Source: Halorubrum salinum (GTDB lineage: Archaea > Halobacteriota > Halobacteria > Halobacteriales > Haloferacaceae). From it: 64,000 nt of DNA. A program made the translations under genes and the position numbers. This document shows, one piece after another, positions 9,185 through 17,671 of this stretch (positions are counted from its first letter, which is position 1; every line of letters starts with the position of its first letter). The DNA lies in NCBI RefSeq assembly GCF_024494575.1, contig NZ_JANHDO010000005.1:124001-188000 (forward strand), read 5' to 3'. The notes below the pieces were generated by a model. That model searched no databases. It had not been told where the DNA came from and worked only from the letters and a program-made list of their open reading frames with translations.

Positions 9185-10971
9185 AGCTGGTCCTCCGCGG
9201 TGGCGAACTGGCCGTTCGCACCGCCGCTCGGCACCATCGGTAGGACGTTCTCCTCCGGATCGACGTGGAAGTCGATCACGGCGGGACCGTCGTAGTCGAG
9301 CGCTTCCTCGACCGCGGGCGCGACCTCGTCGTAGTCGTCGACGCGGAGGCCTAACGCGCCGAACGCCTCGGCGAGCTTGTCGAACTCGGGCATCCACGTG
9401 TAGTCCGATGCCATGTGTCGCCCCTCGTAGAAGGCGTCCTGCCACTGGCGCACCATCCCGATGTACTCGTTGTTGAGCACGGCGATGGTGATGTCCAGCT
9501 CCTCGCGGACGGCGACCGACAGCTCCTGCATGGTCATCAGGAAGGAGCCGTCACCGTCGAAACAGACGACGTCGCGCTCGGGCTCGCCCATCGCGTCGGC
9601 CGCGACGCGCGCGCCGACGGCGGCGGGGACGCCGTACCCCATCGTTCCCAGCCCGTGCGAGGAGACCCACGTTCGCGGCTCCGTGTACGTCCAGAACTGG
9701 GAGGCCCACATCTGGTGTTGGCCGACGCCCGTCGTCACGATGGTGTCGTCGTCCGTCGCCTCGTCGAACGCCTCGACGACGAACTGCGGCTTCAGCGGCT
9801 CGTCTTCGGGCGTCGCGTACGTGAGCGGATACGTCTCTTTCCACTCGGCGCACTGGTCGCGCCACGCCGACGCGTCGGGCGCCTCGCGGACCGCCGCAGT
9901 CAGCTGGTCGAGGACGTGCCCGGCGTCACCGATGAGCGGGTAATCCGCGTGGACGTTCTTGCTTATTTCGGCCGGGTCGATGTCGACGTGGACGACCTCG
10001 GCCTCGGGCGCGAACGTGTCGATCCCGCCAGTCAGCCGGTCGTCGAACCGGGTGCCGACCGCGATCAGACAGTCCGTGTGCGTGATCGCCATGTTGGCGT
10101 AGCCGGTGCCGTGCATCCCCGCCCACGAGAGACAGAGGTCCTCGTCCTCTGGGAAGCTCCCGATCCCGGGCATCGTCGTCGTCACTGGGATCTCGTACGT
10201 CCGCGCGAACGTGCGCGCGGCGTCGCTCGCATCGGCCTTGATCACGCCGCCGCCGAACAGACACAGGGGACGCTCCGCGTCTTCGATGGCACGAGCGGCC
10301 TCCTCGACCGCGTCGGGGTCGGCGTTCGGGTCCGGGGCGCTCCCCGGGGGCGGCGTCGCCGTCCCGGGCGTCCGGTCGGTCTCGTCCTGCGTGACGTCCT
10401 TGGGGAGGTCGACGAGCGTCGGCCCGGGGCGACCGGACCGCGACAGCTCGAACGCCTCGCCGACGGTGTCGCCGACGGTGTCGGCCCCGCTGGCGAAGTA
10501 GTTGTGCTTCGTTATCGGGCGCGTGACGCCGATCGTGTCCGTCTCCTGGAACGCGTCGTTGCCGACGAACTCCGTCGGCACCTGACCGGTCAAAGCCAGC
10601 ATCGCGTCGGAGTCCATGTCGGCGTCGGCGATTCCCGTGACGAGGTTCGTCGCGCCCGGCCCGGACGTCGCCAGACAGAGTCCGGGTTCGCCGGTGACGA
10701 CGCCGTAGGCGTCGGCCGCGTGGACGGCACCCTGCTCGTGGGCCATCGTCACGTGCGTGATAGACGAGGTGTACAGCGCGTCGTAGACGGGCATGATCGC
10801 CCCGCCCTGGACGCCGAACGCCGTCTCTGCCCCGGCGGCCTCCAGCGCGGCGACCACCGAGTCGGCACCGGTCGACACCGCCTTCTCTGCGTCGTCGGTG
10901 GCCTCCCGCTCCGTCGGTTCCTCTGACCCGTCCGGGTCGTCCTCTCGTGGCTGTGCTGCTGTGTCGCTCAT
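9181..10971 (-). CDS. ilvB: acetolactate synthase large (catalytic) subunit IlvB
   Basis: Thiamine-diphosphate enzyme that condenses pyruvate (or pyruvate and 2-oxobutyrate), the first shared step of branched-chain synthesis. 596 residues. An N-terminal acidic segment of about 35 residues is followed by the PYR domain (VQGGAIMPVYDAL, then the catalytic Glu in TMAHEQGAVHAADAYG), a central FAD-type domain, and the PP domain with VCFDGDGSFLMTMQE (the GDG...N motif; NNEYIGMVRQW follows). It is the first structural gene of the operon. A 5' leader of about 210 nt separates it from the TATA box at 11211-11216 and contains a short leader ORF and a hairpin, described separately. Confidence 0.96.
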   Translation of the reverse strand: MSDTAAQPREDDPDGSEEPTEREATDDAEKAVSTGADSVVAALEAAGAETAFGVQGGAIMPVYDALYTSSITHVTMAHEQGAVHAADAYGVVTGEPGLCLATSGPGATNLVTGIADADMDSDAMLALTGQVPTEFVGNDAFQETDTIGVTRPITKHNYFASGADTVGDTVGEAFELSRSGRPGPTLVDLPKDVTQDETDRTPGTATPPPGSAPDPNADPDAVEEAARAIEDAERPLCLFGGGVIKADASDAARTFARTYEIPVTTTMPGIGSFPEDEDLCLSWAGMHGTGYANMAITHTDCLIAVGTRFDDRLTGGIDTFAPEAEVVHVDIDPAEISKNVHADYPLIGDAGHVLDQLTAAVREAPDASAWRDQCAEWKETYPLTYATPEDEPLKPQFVVEAFDEATDDDTIVTTGVGQHQMWASQFWTYTEPRTWVSSHGLGTMGYGVPAAVGARVAADAMGEPERDVVCFDGDGSFLMTMQELSVAVREELDITIAVLNNEYIGMVRQWQDAFYEGRHMASDYTWMPEFDKLAEAFGALGLRVDDYDEVAPAVEEALDYDGPAVIDFHVDPEENVLPMVPSGGANGQFATAEDQL

Positions 10972-11102
10972 TGTCGTGGTGGTGTTCGATGTAGCATCTC
11001 GCGCGTGTGAGATTCGGTCGGTCCGAACGCCGGGACGGCGCGCGCACGGCGGTCCGTCCGGTGGCGTTCGTCGGTTCCTCGCGTCGGTGTAGAAGGGGTA
11101 GT

Positions 11103-11122
11103 GTAGGGGGTCAGACCCCTAC
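11103..11122 (-). promoter_or_regulatory. hairpin in the ilvB leader
   Basis: A perfect inverted repeat: arm GTAGGGG (11116-11122 read on the minus strand), a 6-nt loop containing the leader-ORF stop codon, and arm CCCCTAC (11103-11109). It starts at the third-last leader codon, so a ribosome on the Ile-Ile-Val codons would block it from forming. A second C-rich copy, ACTACCCC and TTCTACACC, follows within 20 nt and could offer alternative pairing to the GGGG arm. It may act on transcription, on RNA processing or on translation of ilvB; the sequence does not decide. Confidence 0.55.
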
Positions 11123-11185
11123 GATGATCCGCGCGACGGCTCCCTCGACGGCGGCTGTCGTCGGGACGTCGGTGTTCCGTCGCAT
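11111..11185 (-). CDS. putative ilv operon leader peptide (24 codons)
   Basis: On the minus strand a TATA box at 11211-11216 lies 28 nt upstream of ATG 11185, the usual haloarchaeal spacing for a transcript that starts at the ATG. The frame runs 24 codons, begins MRRNTDVP and ends ARIIVGV, then TGA at 11111-11113. The last five codons are Ile-Ile-Val-Gly-Val, residues made by the operon downstream. The GTA-GGG-GTC codons form the 5' arm of a 7-bp hairpin (11103-11122) and the stop lies in its loop. This is the arrangement expected of a leader peptide that senses charged Ile/Val tRNA. Function is inferred; there is no U-run after the hairpin. Confidence 0.55.
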   Translation of the reverse strand: MRRNTDVPTTAAVEGAVARIIVGV

Positions 11186-11207
11186 CTCGCTCGCACCAAC
11201 GCGTTCG

Positions 11208-11220
11208 TGGTATAAATCCC
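11208..11220 (-). promoter_or_regulatory. TATA-box promoter of the ilv-leu operon
   Basis: The minus-strand sequence GGGATTTATACC holds a clear TTTATA element centred near 11213, 28 nt upstream of the leader ATG at 11185. In haloarchaea the start site usually falls about 26 nt below the TATA centre, so a leaderless message starting at the leader ORF is predicted. It is the best TATA match between ilvB and the end of leuA. Confidence 0.65.
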
Positions 11221-11341
11221 TGTCGGGCCGACCGACCGCCTGCGGATCGGATCGGCGACCCGCGAGCGGTCCGCGGACGTCCGATCCGCGAGTGGTCGAT
11301 CCGCCGCCGCTCGGCGGACGCTCCCGTCAGGGACGCGGGCA

Positions 11342-12566
11342 TCAGATCCTGACCTCCTCTTCCGTGCGGTCGACGTTGGCCTCCTCGGCGAACCGCTCGA
11401 CGTCGCCGGCCGTGACCTGCCGCTTGCCCGCGCCGTACTCCTTGACGCGCTTCGTGACTTGTCGGACCTCGCTGTCCGTCGGGTCGAACCCGGCCTCGAC
11501 CATGTGCTTTCGCACGCTGTGCGTGCCGGTGTGTTTGCCCAACACGAACTCGCGTTCGGCCCCGACCATCTCGGGGGTCATCACGCCGGTCTCGAAGGTG
11601 TCGGCGTTCTCGATGACGCCCGCCGCGTGGATGCCGGACTCGTGCGCGAACGCGTTCCGTCCGGTGACGGGCTTGTTCGCCGGCACCGGGATGTCCGAGG
11701 CGTCCTCGACGATCCGGGCCAGCTTCGTGATCTGCGTCGTGTCGATCCCGGTGTCGACGCCGTACACCGACTCGACGGCCATCACGACCTCCTCGTACGC
11801 CGCGTTGCCGGCGCGCTCGCCGATCCCGTTGACCGAGACCTGCGCCTGCTCCGCGCCGTTCTCGAAGCCCATGACCGCGTTCGCCGCCGCCATCCCGAAG
11901 TCGTCGTGGGTGTGGACGTCGACGCGCGCGTCGGTCGCCTCGACGACGGCCTTCACCGTCTCGCCGAAGCTCGTGGGCATCCCGACGCCGCAGGTGTCGG
12001 GGATGTTGATCCAGTCGGTGCCGGCGTCGGAGACGGCCTCGACGATGTCGATCAGGTAGTCCGGGTCCGTCCGGGTGGCGTCCATCGGCGAGAACATGCA
12101 CTCGACGCCGGCGTCTTTGACGTGCTCGACGGCGTCGACCGCCCGTTCTTTCGCCTCCTCGCGGGTCGCGTGCATCGAGTCCTCCAGCTGTACGTCGCTG
12201 GTGGAGACGAACACGTGGACCATCTCGACGCCCGCGTCGATGGCGGCGTCGATGTCGCCCTCGACGACGCGGGCCAGCCCGCAGACGGTGGTGTCCGTCG
12301 CGGCGGCGATATCGCTCACGGCCTCGAACTCCGCGTCCGAGTTGACCGGGAACCCCGCCTCGATGACGTGGGTGTTCATGTCGTCCAGCGTCGCCGCTAT
12401 TCGGCGTTTCTCGTCGTAGCTGAACGACGTCCGTGGTGACTGTTCACCGTCTCGTAACGTCGTGTCGAAGATCCGTACAGGACCGATATCGATGTTAGAA
12501 GCTATCGTGCCCTGGAAGAACTCGATCCGCCGGGGTGTCCGACGAAGCCTCCGTGATGTCTGTCAT
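11342..12566 (-). CDS. leuA: 2-isopropylmalate synthase LeuA, N-terminus apparently frameshifted
   Basis: Acetyl-CoA plus 2-oxoisovalerate condensing enzyme of leucine synthesis (HMGL family TIM barrel). The uninterrupted frame from ATG 12379 gives 345 residues starting MNTHVIEAGFPV, with VDVHTHDDFGMAAAN holding the metal-binding His pair. This start omits the catalytic DTTLRDGEQSP motif. That motif and the preceding EFFQGT are encoded upstream in the same frame (about 12420-12520), but this frame has no ATG, GTG or TTG before a stop at 12563-12565. The only good start, ATG 12566 (MTDITEASSD), is in another frame. Removing one base from the C4 run at 12532-12535 joins the two. No C-terminal allosteric domain is visible, and a citramalate-type substrate cannot be excluded. 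Indel, sequencing error or programmed shift are all possible. Confidence 0.75.
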
Positions 12567-12795
12567 CGACTGACGACAGGAGGGTTAGGAACTTAACCTT
12601 TGTGGCGATCGCAAATTCGACTCGACGCGACCGGAGGCGACCCACGCCCGAAACGGGCGAGAACCGGCAGCACGCGAGGCCGTGTGTGGAATACACACGC
12701 ACGGATGGCCGACCGGGCCGGCGGAGAGGTGTGCGTTCGCAACCGGATTCATATGCGTATTCGACGTTCGTGCGGTTCCTTCGGGTTCCGACGGC

Positions 12796-13899
12796 TCACT
12801 CGCCGAAGTAGTCGGCCAGCCGCTCCGCCGCCTCGGTCGCGCGCGGCGTCACCAGCGCGAACCGGATCCAGTCGTCGCGCGCGGGTCCGAACGCCTCGCC
12901 GGGCATCCCCGCGACGCCGACCTCGTCTATCAGGCGCTTGACGTTCGCCATCGTTCCGGGGAAGCCGTCGAAGCGCGCGAGCACGTAGAACGCCCCCTCG
13001 GGGCGGGTGTACTCCGCTCCGGCGGCGTCGAGCGCGTCGGTGAAGGCGTCGACCCGGTCGGCGAGCAGCTCGCGCGCGTCGGCGTAGTAGCCGGGATCGG
13101 TCTCCGCGAGCGCGTGGGTCACGGCGTACTGCGAGGGGCGCGCCCCCGCGACGTTCACGAGCATGTGTCGCGTCTTCGCCGGGGCGACGTGCTCGGCCGG
13201 GAACACGCCGTATCCGACGCGGAACCCCGTGATAGCCATCGACTTCGAGAAGCCGCTCGTGACGATCACCCGGTCGGAGTCGAGCGTCAGCGCGGACTCG
13301 AACCGCCCGGACAGATCGAAGTGGTCGTACACCTCGTCGACCAACACGAGCGCGTCGACCCGGTCGGCTATCGAGGCGACCGCCCGGACCGTCTCGATGT
13401 CGTAGACGGCACCGGTCGGGTTGTTCGGCGTGTTGAGCGCGATCAGTGCGGTCTCCTCGCTCGCGGCCGCGTCGATCGCCGCCACGTCGAGACCGCCGTC
13501 GCGGTCGGTCGGAACGAGCGTCGCCTCCCCGCCGAGCATGGACACTTTCCCGGGATAGTACGGGTAGACGGGGTCGGTGAGAAGCGCCTCGTCGCCGGCC
13601 TCGCGGTCGAACGCTCGCGCCATCGCGAGGTAGTTCGCCTCGCCGGTGCCGTTCGTGACGACGAGCCTCTCGGGGTCGACCCCCCGGCGCTCCGCGATCG
13701 CCTCGCGGAGTTCTCTGAGCCCCTCGCTCGGAGGGTACTGGAAGGCGTCGGGCGGGAGGTCGGCGTACTCGCGGAGCGCCTCCCTGAGCGCGGCCGGAGG
13801 CTCCCAGTCGGGGTTCCCGCTCACCATGTCGATGACGTCGCCGTCGGCCGCGGCCGCGTACTGCATCACGTGAAAGAACTTCGGCTCCTCGTACTCCAT
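12796..13899 (-). CDS. pyridoxal-phosphate aminotransferase, class I/II
   Basis: 367 residues, fold-type I aminotransferase. Seen: ALNTPNNPTGAVYD (Asn binding the cofactor), LVDEVYDHF (Asp/Tyr pair) and VTSGFSKSMAITGFRVGYG with the Schiff-base lysine in SKSM and the downstream Arg in GFRVGYG. The likely substrate is an amino acid/2-oxo acid pair, but it cannot be assigned. Proximity to the leucine genes makes a branched-chain or aromatic role conceivable, though the operon break and a gap of about 230 bp argue against co-transcription with leuA. ATG 13899 (MEYEEPKFFHVM) is preferred over in-frame ATG 14139, which would add 80 residues that look out of frame and overlap the divergent gene. Confidence 0.88.
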   Translation of the reverse strand: MEYEEPKFFHVMQYAAAADGDVIDMVSGNPDWEPPAALREALREYADLPPDAFQYPPSEGLRELREAIAERRGVDPERLVVTNGTGEANYLAMARAFDREAGDEALLTDPVYPYYPGKVSMLGGEATLVPTDRDGGLDVAAIDAAASEETALIALNTPNNPTGAVYDIETVRAVASIADRVDALVLVDEVYDHFDLSGRFESALTLDSDRVIVTSGFSKSMAITGFRVGYGVFPAEHVAPAKTRHMLVNVAGARPSQYAVTHALAETDPGYYADARELLADRVDAFTDALDAAGAEYTRPEGAFYVLARFDGFPGTMANVKRLIDEVGVAGMPGEAFGPARDDWIRFALVTPRATEAAERLADYFGE

Positions 13900-13977
13900 G
13901 CCGACGCCTCGGTGGCGGGCCCCGTGGCTCTTTCGACCGCTGAACGCAGCGGCGAACCGCGGGGGCGGAGACCCGAA

Positions 13978-13985
13978 CGTATATG
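13978..13985 (+). promoter_or_regulatory. TATA-box of the REC-PAS gene
   Basis: The sequence CGTATATG is centred 29 nt upstream of ATG 14011, the spacing of a leaderless haloarchaeal transcript. This placement is the reason ATG 14011 was chosen over GTG 14005 two codons earlier. Confidence 0.5.
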
Positions 13986-14010
13986 CCTGCCGTTGTGGTA
14001 GTACGTGGCA

Positions 14011-15204
14011 ATGACGGGGACGCCCAGCCGGCCAGACGGCGGTCGCGAAGCGGGCATTCGTGTCCTTCACGTCGACGACGAGCCGAGCTTCCTCGACCTC
14101 GCTGCGACGTACCTCGAACGGCTCGACGCGGAGTTCCACGTCCGCTCCGAGACGGACGTCGAAGCTGCCCTGGACGTTCTCGGGGACGACACGGAGCGGA
14201 TCGACTGCATCGTCAGCGACTACGAGATGCCGGGTGCTGACGGCTTGACGTTCCTCGAACGGGTCCGCGACCGCGGCTTCGAGGTCCCGTTCGTGCTGTT
14301 CACCGGAAAGGGTTCAGAGGAGATCGCGAGCGAGGCGATCTCGGCTGGCGCGACCGATTACATCCAGAAACAGGCCGGCAGCGACCAGTACGCCGTCCTC
14401 GCCAACCGCGTTCGGAACGCGGTGGACCAACACCGCGCGCGGCGTGCGCTCGCCGCGAGCGAAGAGCGGCTCTCGCGGTACATCGAGCAGTCGCCACTCG
14501 GGACGATCGAGTACGACGAGACGTTTCAGATCGAGCGCGTGAACCCCGCCGGGGAGGAGATACTCGGGTACGACGAGAGCGAGCTCGTCGGCGGCACGTG
14601 GCTCCCGTTCGTCCCGCGGGAGCTGCACCGCCACGTCGCGGCGCTCGAACGCGATCTGCTCTCTGATAAGGGCGGGTACAGCAGCGTCAACGAGAACGTC
14701 AGGCGCGACGGGGAGCGCATCCGCTGTACGTGGCACAACCAGGTGGTGACCGACGACGAAGACGAGGTGATCCGGGTCTTCTCGCAGTTCGAGGACGTCA
14801 CCGAGCAGACGGAGCGCAAACGCGAGATAGAACGGACGAACGCGGTCCTCTCGACGGTCCTCGACACCCTCCCGGTCGGTATGTTAGTCGAGGACGCGGA
14901 CAGGCGAGTCATCCGCGTGAACGACCGTCTCTACGACATCTTCGGCATTCCGGGCGACCCGGCGGACGCTCGGGGGCGCGACTGCGAGCGGTTCGCGGTC
15001 GAGATAAGCGGACTCTTCGCCGACTCCGAGGGGTTCGTCGAGCGGATCGACGCGGTCCTCGCCGACCGCGAGCCCGTCGAGGGGGAGCGGATCGATATGG
15101 CCGACGGTCGGACCCTCAGACGGACCTACCGACCGATCGACCTGCCGGGTGGAGACGGGCACCTGTGGGCCTACCGGGACGTGACCGACCGGCCCGGCAG
15201 ATGA
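14011..15204 (+). CDS. response-regulator receiver protein with two PAS domains
   Basis: 397 residues. An N-terminal receiver domain (about 15-130) has the acidic pair VDDEP at 21-25, phospho-acceptor Asp70 in CIVSDYEMPG, and the FTGKGSEE and YIQKQAG switch residues. A first PAS domain (about 150-265, SEERLSRYIEQSPLGTIEYD) and a second (about 280-390, LDTLPVGMLVEDADRR) follow. No histidine-kinase HisKA/HATPase domain or DNA-binding output is present, so it probably relays or integrates signals with a separate kinase. This REC-PAS-PAS arrangement is common in haloarchaea. It is a single-gene unit, convergent with thymidine kinase 40 bp downstream. Confidence 0.88.
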   Translation: MTGTPSRPDGGREAGIRVLHVDDEPSFLDLAATYLERLDAEFHVRSETDVEAALDVLGDDTERIDCIVSDYEMPGADGLTFLERVRDRGFEVPFVLFTGKGSEEIASEAISAGATDYIQKQAGSDQYAVLANRVRNAVDQHRARRALAASEERLSRYIEQSPLGTIEYDETFQIERVNPAGEEILGYDESELVGGTWLPFVPRELHRHVAALERDLLSDKGGYSSVNENVRRDGERIRCTWHNQVVTDDEDEVIRVFSQFEDVTEQTERKREIERTNAVLSTVLDTLPVGMLVEDADRRVIRVNDRLYDIFGIPGDPADARGRDCERFAVEISGLFADSEGFVERIDAVLADREPVEGERIDMADGRTLRRTYRPIDLPGGDGHLWAYRDVTDRPGR

Positions 15205-15243
15205 GACGCGACGACTGCCGACTCGCGGGGCCCGGCGGCTCCG

Positions 15244-15900
15244 TCAGTCGTCCGAGCCGCTCGCGTCGCTCGGCCCTTCCCGCTTCGACAGCCGAGCCCG
15301 CCTGCCGTCCGACCGCTCCCCGGTGACGAGCACGTGGCAGTCTCGACAGCGCGCCTCGTAGGACTCCGCCGCGCCGACGAGGATCGTGGGATCGTCGACG
15401 TGGGCGGGCTCGCCCTCGATGAGCCGCTGGTTCCGCGAGGCGGGCTCGCCGCACTGCGAGCAGATGGCCTGCAGCTTGTCGACGTACTCCGCGGTCGCCA
15501 TCAGCTGCGGGAGCGGCTCGAACGGCTCGCCGCGGAACGTCTGGTCGGTTCCCGAGACGATCACGCGGTGGCCACGGTCGGCCAGCGTCTCGCAGACGTC
15601 GACGAGCGCGTTCGAGAAGAAGTTCGCCTCGTCTACCGCGACCACCTCCGCGGCGTCGACGTCGAGGATATCGCGCGGTCCCTCGCCCTCGTTGTCGACC
15701 ACCGTCGCCTCCCACTGCCGACCGGCGTGGCTCCCGATCGTCGTCTCTCCGTACCGGTCGTCGACCGCCGGGGTGAACACGCTGACTGACTGTCCGGCGA
15801 TCTCGGCGCGCCGGAGCCGCCGGAGGAGCTCCTCGGTCTTCCCGGAGAACATCGACCCCGAGATGACCTCGATCCACCCGGATCGAGTGATGGCGTGCAT
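15244..15900 (-). CDS. tdk: thymidine kinase
   Basis: Salvage enzyme that phosphorylates thymidine with ATP. 218 residues, type II (bacterial/cellular TK1-like) family. P-loop GSMFSGKT at 15-22, the lasso/active region VVAVDEANFF (Walker-B-like Asp-Glu), the SGTDQTFRGEPF loop, and a structural zinc site from CSQCG and CRDC. The C-terminus has a short charged tail (KREGPSDASGSDD). All key residues are intact. It stands alone, convergent with the REC-PAS gene. Confidence 0.93.
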   Translation of the reverse strand: MHAITRSGWIEVISGSMFSGKTEELLRRLRRAEIAGQSVSVFTPAVDDRYGETTIGSHAGRQWEATVVDNEGEGPRDILDVDAAEVVAVDEANFFSNALVDVCETLADRGHRVIVSGTDQTFRGEPFEPLPQLMATAEYVDKLQAICSQCGEPASRNQRLIEGEPAHVDDPTILVGAAESYEARCRDCHVLVTGERSDGRRARLSKREGPSDASGSDD

Positions 15901-15989
15901 GTGAGTAGCGGGACGACACGCCGACTAAACCGTTTCTCTCCGTCGCTCTCGCCGCGCTCACTCCGGCCGAGTTGGATCGCGGTACGGCC

Positions 15990-16445
15990 TCAGACCCCGG
16001 CGGCTGCGACGACGAGGACGGCGGCGACGACGACGTACGCCGCGGCCGAGAGCGCCCAGTCGCGGCGGATCGCTGCGAGCCGCTGCCGCGGAAGCCCCTC
16101 CGCGCGCGGGAGCGGAACGAGCGCGAAGAAGCCGACCATCAGCGCGAGCATGACGGGGGCGGCGACGACGGCCGCCGCGGGCGTTCCGACGCCGAGGACC
16201 GCTCGTACCGCGGCGACCAGTCCCACGAACAGGAGCCCGGACCCGCCGCCGGCGACGTAGTGGACCCACGTCGCGAGCCGCTCCGGCGCGTCTCCGACCG
16301 GAACGCCGGTGAGGACGCTCGCGGCGACCCGCGGCGCGGTCTGTCCCTCGGGAAGTCGAGGCATGGCGCGGTCCATCGCCAGCGTGGCGAGCAGTCCGAC
16401 GATCGGTCCAACCACGAGTCCGCCGAGAAGCGAGAACGGTGCCAT
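15990..16445 (-). CDS. small integral membrane protein of unknown function
   Basis: 151 residues with about four hydrophobic segments: near 5-25 (LLGGLVVGPIVGLLATLAM), 65-85, 88-110 and 130-150. I recognise no family. An early PRLPEGQTAPRVAA loop and a PRAEGLPRQRLAAIRRDW loop are positively charged and would face the cytoplasm. Its start is 91 bp from the end of the amidohydrolase gene in the same orientation, so the two might share a transcript. Confidence 0.7.
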   Translation of the reverse strand: MAPFSLLGGLVVGPIVGLLATLAMDRAMPRLPEGQTAPRVAASVLTGVPVGDAPERLATWVHYVAGGGSGLLFVGLVAAVRAVLGVGTPAAAVVAAPVMLALMVGFFALVPLPRAEGLPRQRLAAIRRDWALSAAAYVVVAAVLVVAAAGV

Positions 16446-16536
16446 ACGAACGGTACGGACGGCGAGGGTTTCAGCCCGTCGCCGGGAGGAAGGCGAGCGC
16501 GTCCGCGACGCCGCGGACGCCGGACACGGGCGTCGG

Positions 16537-17601
16537 TCAGTCGCTCCGCGGAACGACCTCGTCGCCGCCGATCACGACCCGCGAGACGTCCGCCTCGCCC
16601 GCCCGCCGGACGATCGCGCGGACGAGGTCGTGCGCGCCGGCGAGGTTGTCGGAGTCGCCGTCGAGCACGAGCAGGTCGGCGTCTTTCCCCTCCGCTATCA
16701 CGCCGCAGTTCAGCCCGCCGATCGCCGCGCCGTTGACCGTCGCCATCCGGAGCACCTCGCGGGCGGGGAGGTCGGCGAGCTTCGCCGCGAACTCCATCTC
16801 TCGGAACATCGACGGAGAGTCCAGCATGACGTTGTCGGTCCCGAGCGCGACGGTCGTCCGGTCGGCGAGGTCGCGGATCGGCGGCACGCCGACGTTCGTC
16901 ACGAGGTTCGACCGCGGGCAGACGACGACCGGCGTGCTGCGGTCCGAGAGCCGGTCGAGGTGGATCGGCTCCGCGTGGACCATGTGGACGAGGAAGTCGG
17001 GGTCCAGATCCATCGCCGGATTGATGTCGTCCGCGTCGCGCTCGCCCGCGTGGATGCCGAACAGCTTGCCGGCCTCGCGGGTCTCCGAGCGGACGGCGTC
17101 GAAGTCGGCGTCGCGGGCACCCGACGCCCCGTAGCCGTCCGCCGCACCGAGCACGTCGGGATCGTCGCGGCCGAAGACGACGGGCTCGATCGCGCGCTCG
17201 TCGAACGCGACGCCCTCGCCCGCGACCGCGTCCCGCAGCGCGGCGACGCCCTCGACGCCTCCCTCGCGGAATTCGAGGAAGGTTCCGGTCCCCGTCGACT
17301 CCATGTACCGGAGTGTGCGGGCCATCGCAGCGACCTTCTCGTCGTGGGTCGCGGCGCGCAACAGCCGGTGTTTCAGTCCGTCCGGCGGCGCGACGAGTTC
17401 GTCGAGCGAGAGCCCCTCGCCCGCCTCCTTCGCGATGGAGTCGCCGATGTGCGTGTGCGCGTTGACGAACGCCGGGAGGATCACGTCGTCGGAGTCGACC
17501 GCCGTCGCGTCGATCCGGACGATCTCCCCGTCGGCGACGACGACCCGTCCCTCGACGGGGTCGAAGTCGGGACCGCGGAGGATCGTCCCTTCGAGGTGCA
17601 T
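16537..17601 (-). CDS. amidohydrolase-superfamily metal-dependent deaminase/hydrolase
   Basis: 354 residues from ATG 17601 (MHLEGTILRGPDFDP). Amidohydrolase fold: a small beta-sandwich at both ends and a metal-binding barrel with FVNAHTHIGDS near residue 52, GIHAGERD, VHMVHAEPI and LGTDNVMLDSPS. The HxH, His, His and Asp ligands are all present. It resembles the chlorohydrolase/cytosine-deaminase branch (MtaD/TrzN-like), but the substrate is not evident. A TTTTAAT box at about 17626-17632 lies 28 nt upstream of this ATG, supporting it over ATG 17664. Confidence 0.85.
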   Translation of the reverse strand: MHLEGTILRGPDFDPVEGRVVVADGEIVRIDATAVDSDDVILPAFVNAHTHIGDSIAKEAGEGLSLDELVAPPDGLKHRLLRAATHDEKVAAMARTLRYMESTGTGTFLEFREGGVEGVAALRDAVAGEGVAFDERAIEPVVFGRDDPDVLGAADGYGASGARDADFDAVRSETREAGKLFGIHAGERDADDINPAMDLDPDFLVHMVHAEPIHLDRLSDRSTPVVVCPRSNLVTNVGVPPIRDLADRTTVALGTDNVMLDSPSMFREMEFAAKLADLPAREVLRMATVNGAAIGGLNCGVIAEGKDADLLVLDGDSDNLAGAHDLVRAIVRRAGEADVSRVVIGGDEVVPRSD

Positions 17602-17671
17602 ACCCGAGCGTGACCAGCGCGGGATTAAAACGTCACGGCACGGATCGCGGTCGAACGCACCCAACGGCCGA

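Noticed and set aside
11103-11122. Simple intrinsic terminator
   Set aside because: No T-run follows the hairpin on the transcribed strand, and the following sequence is C-rich.
12494-12566. Short frame at the leuA start as an amino-acid-sensing leader peptide like the ilv one
   Set aside because: It is not enriched in Leu, Ile or Val codons, and it overlaps conserved LeuA coding, so a frameshift explains it better.
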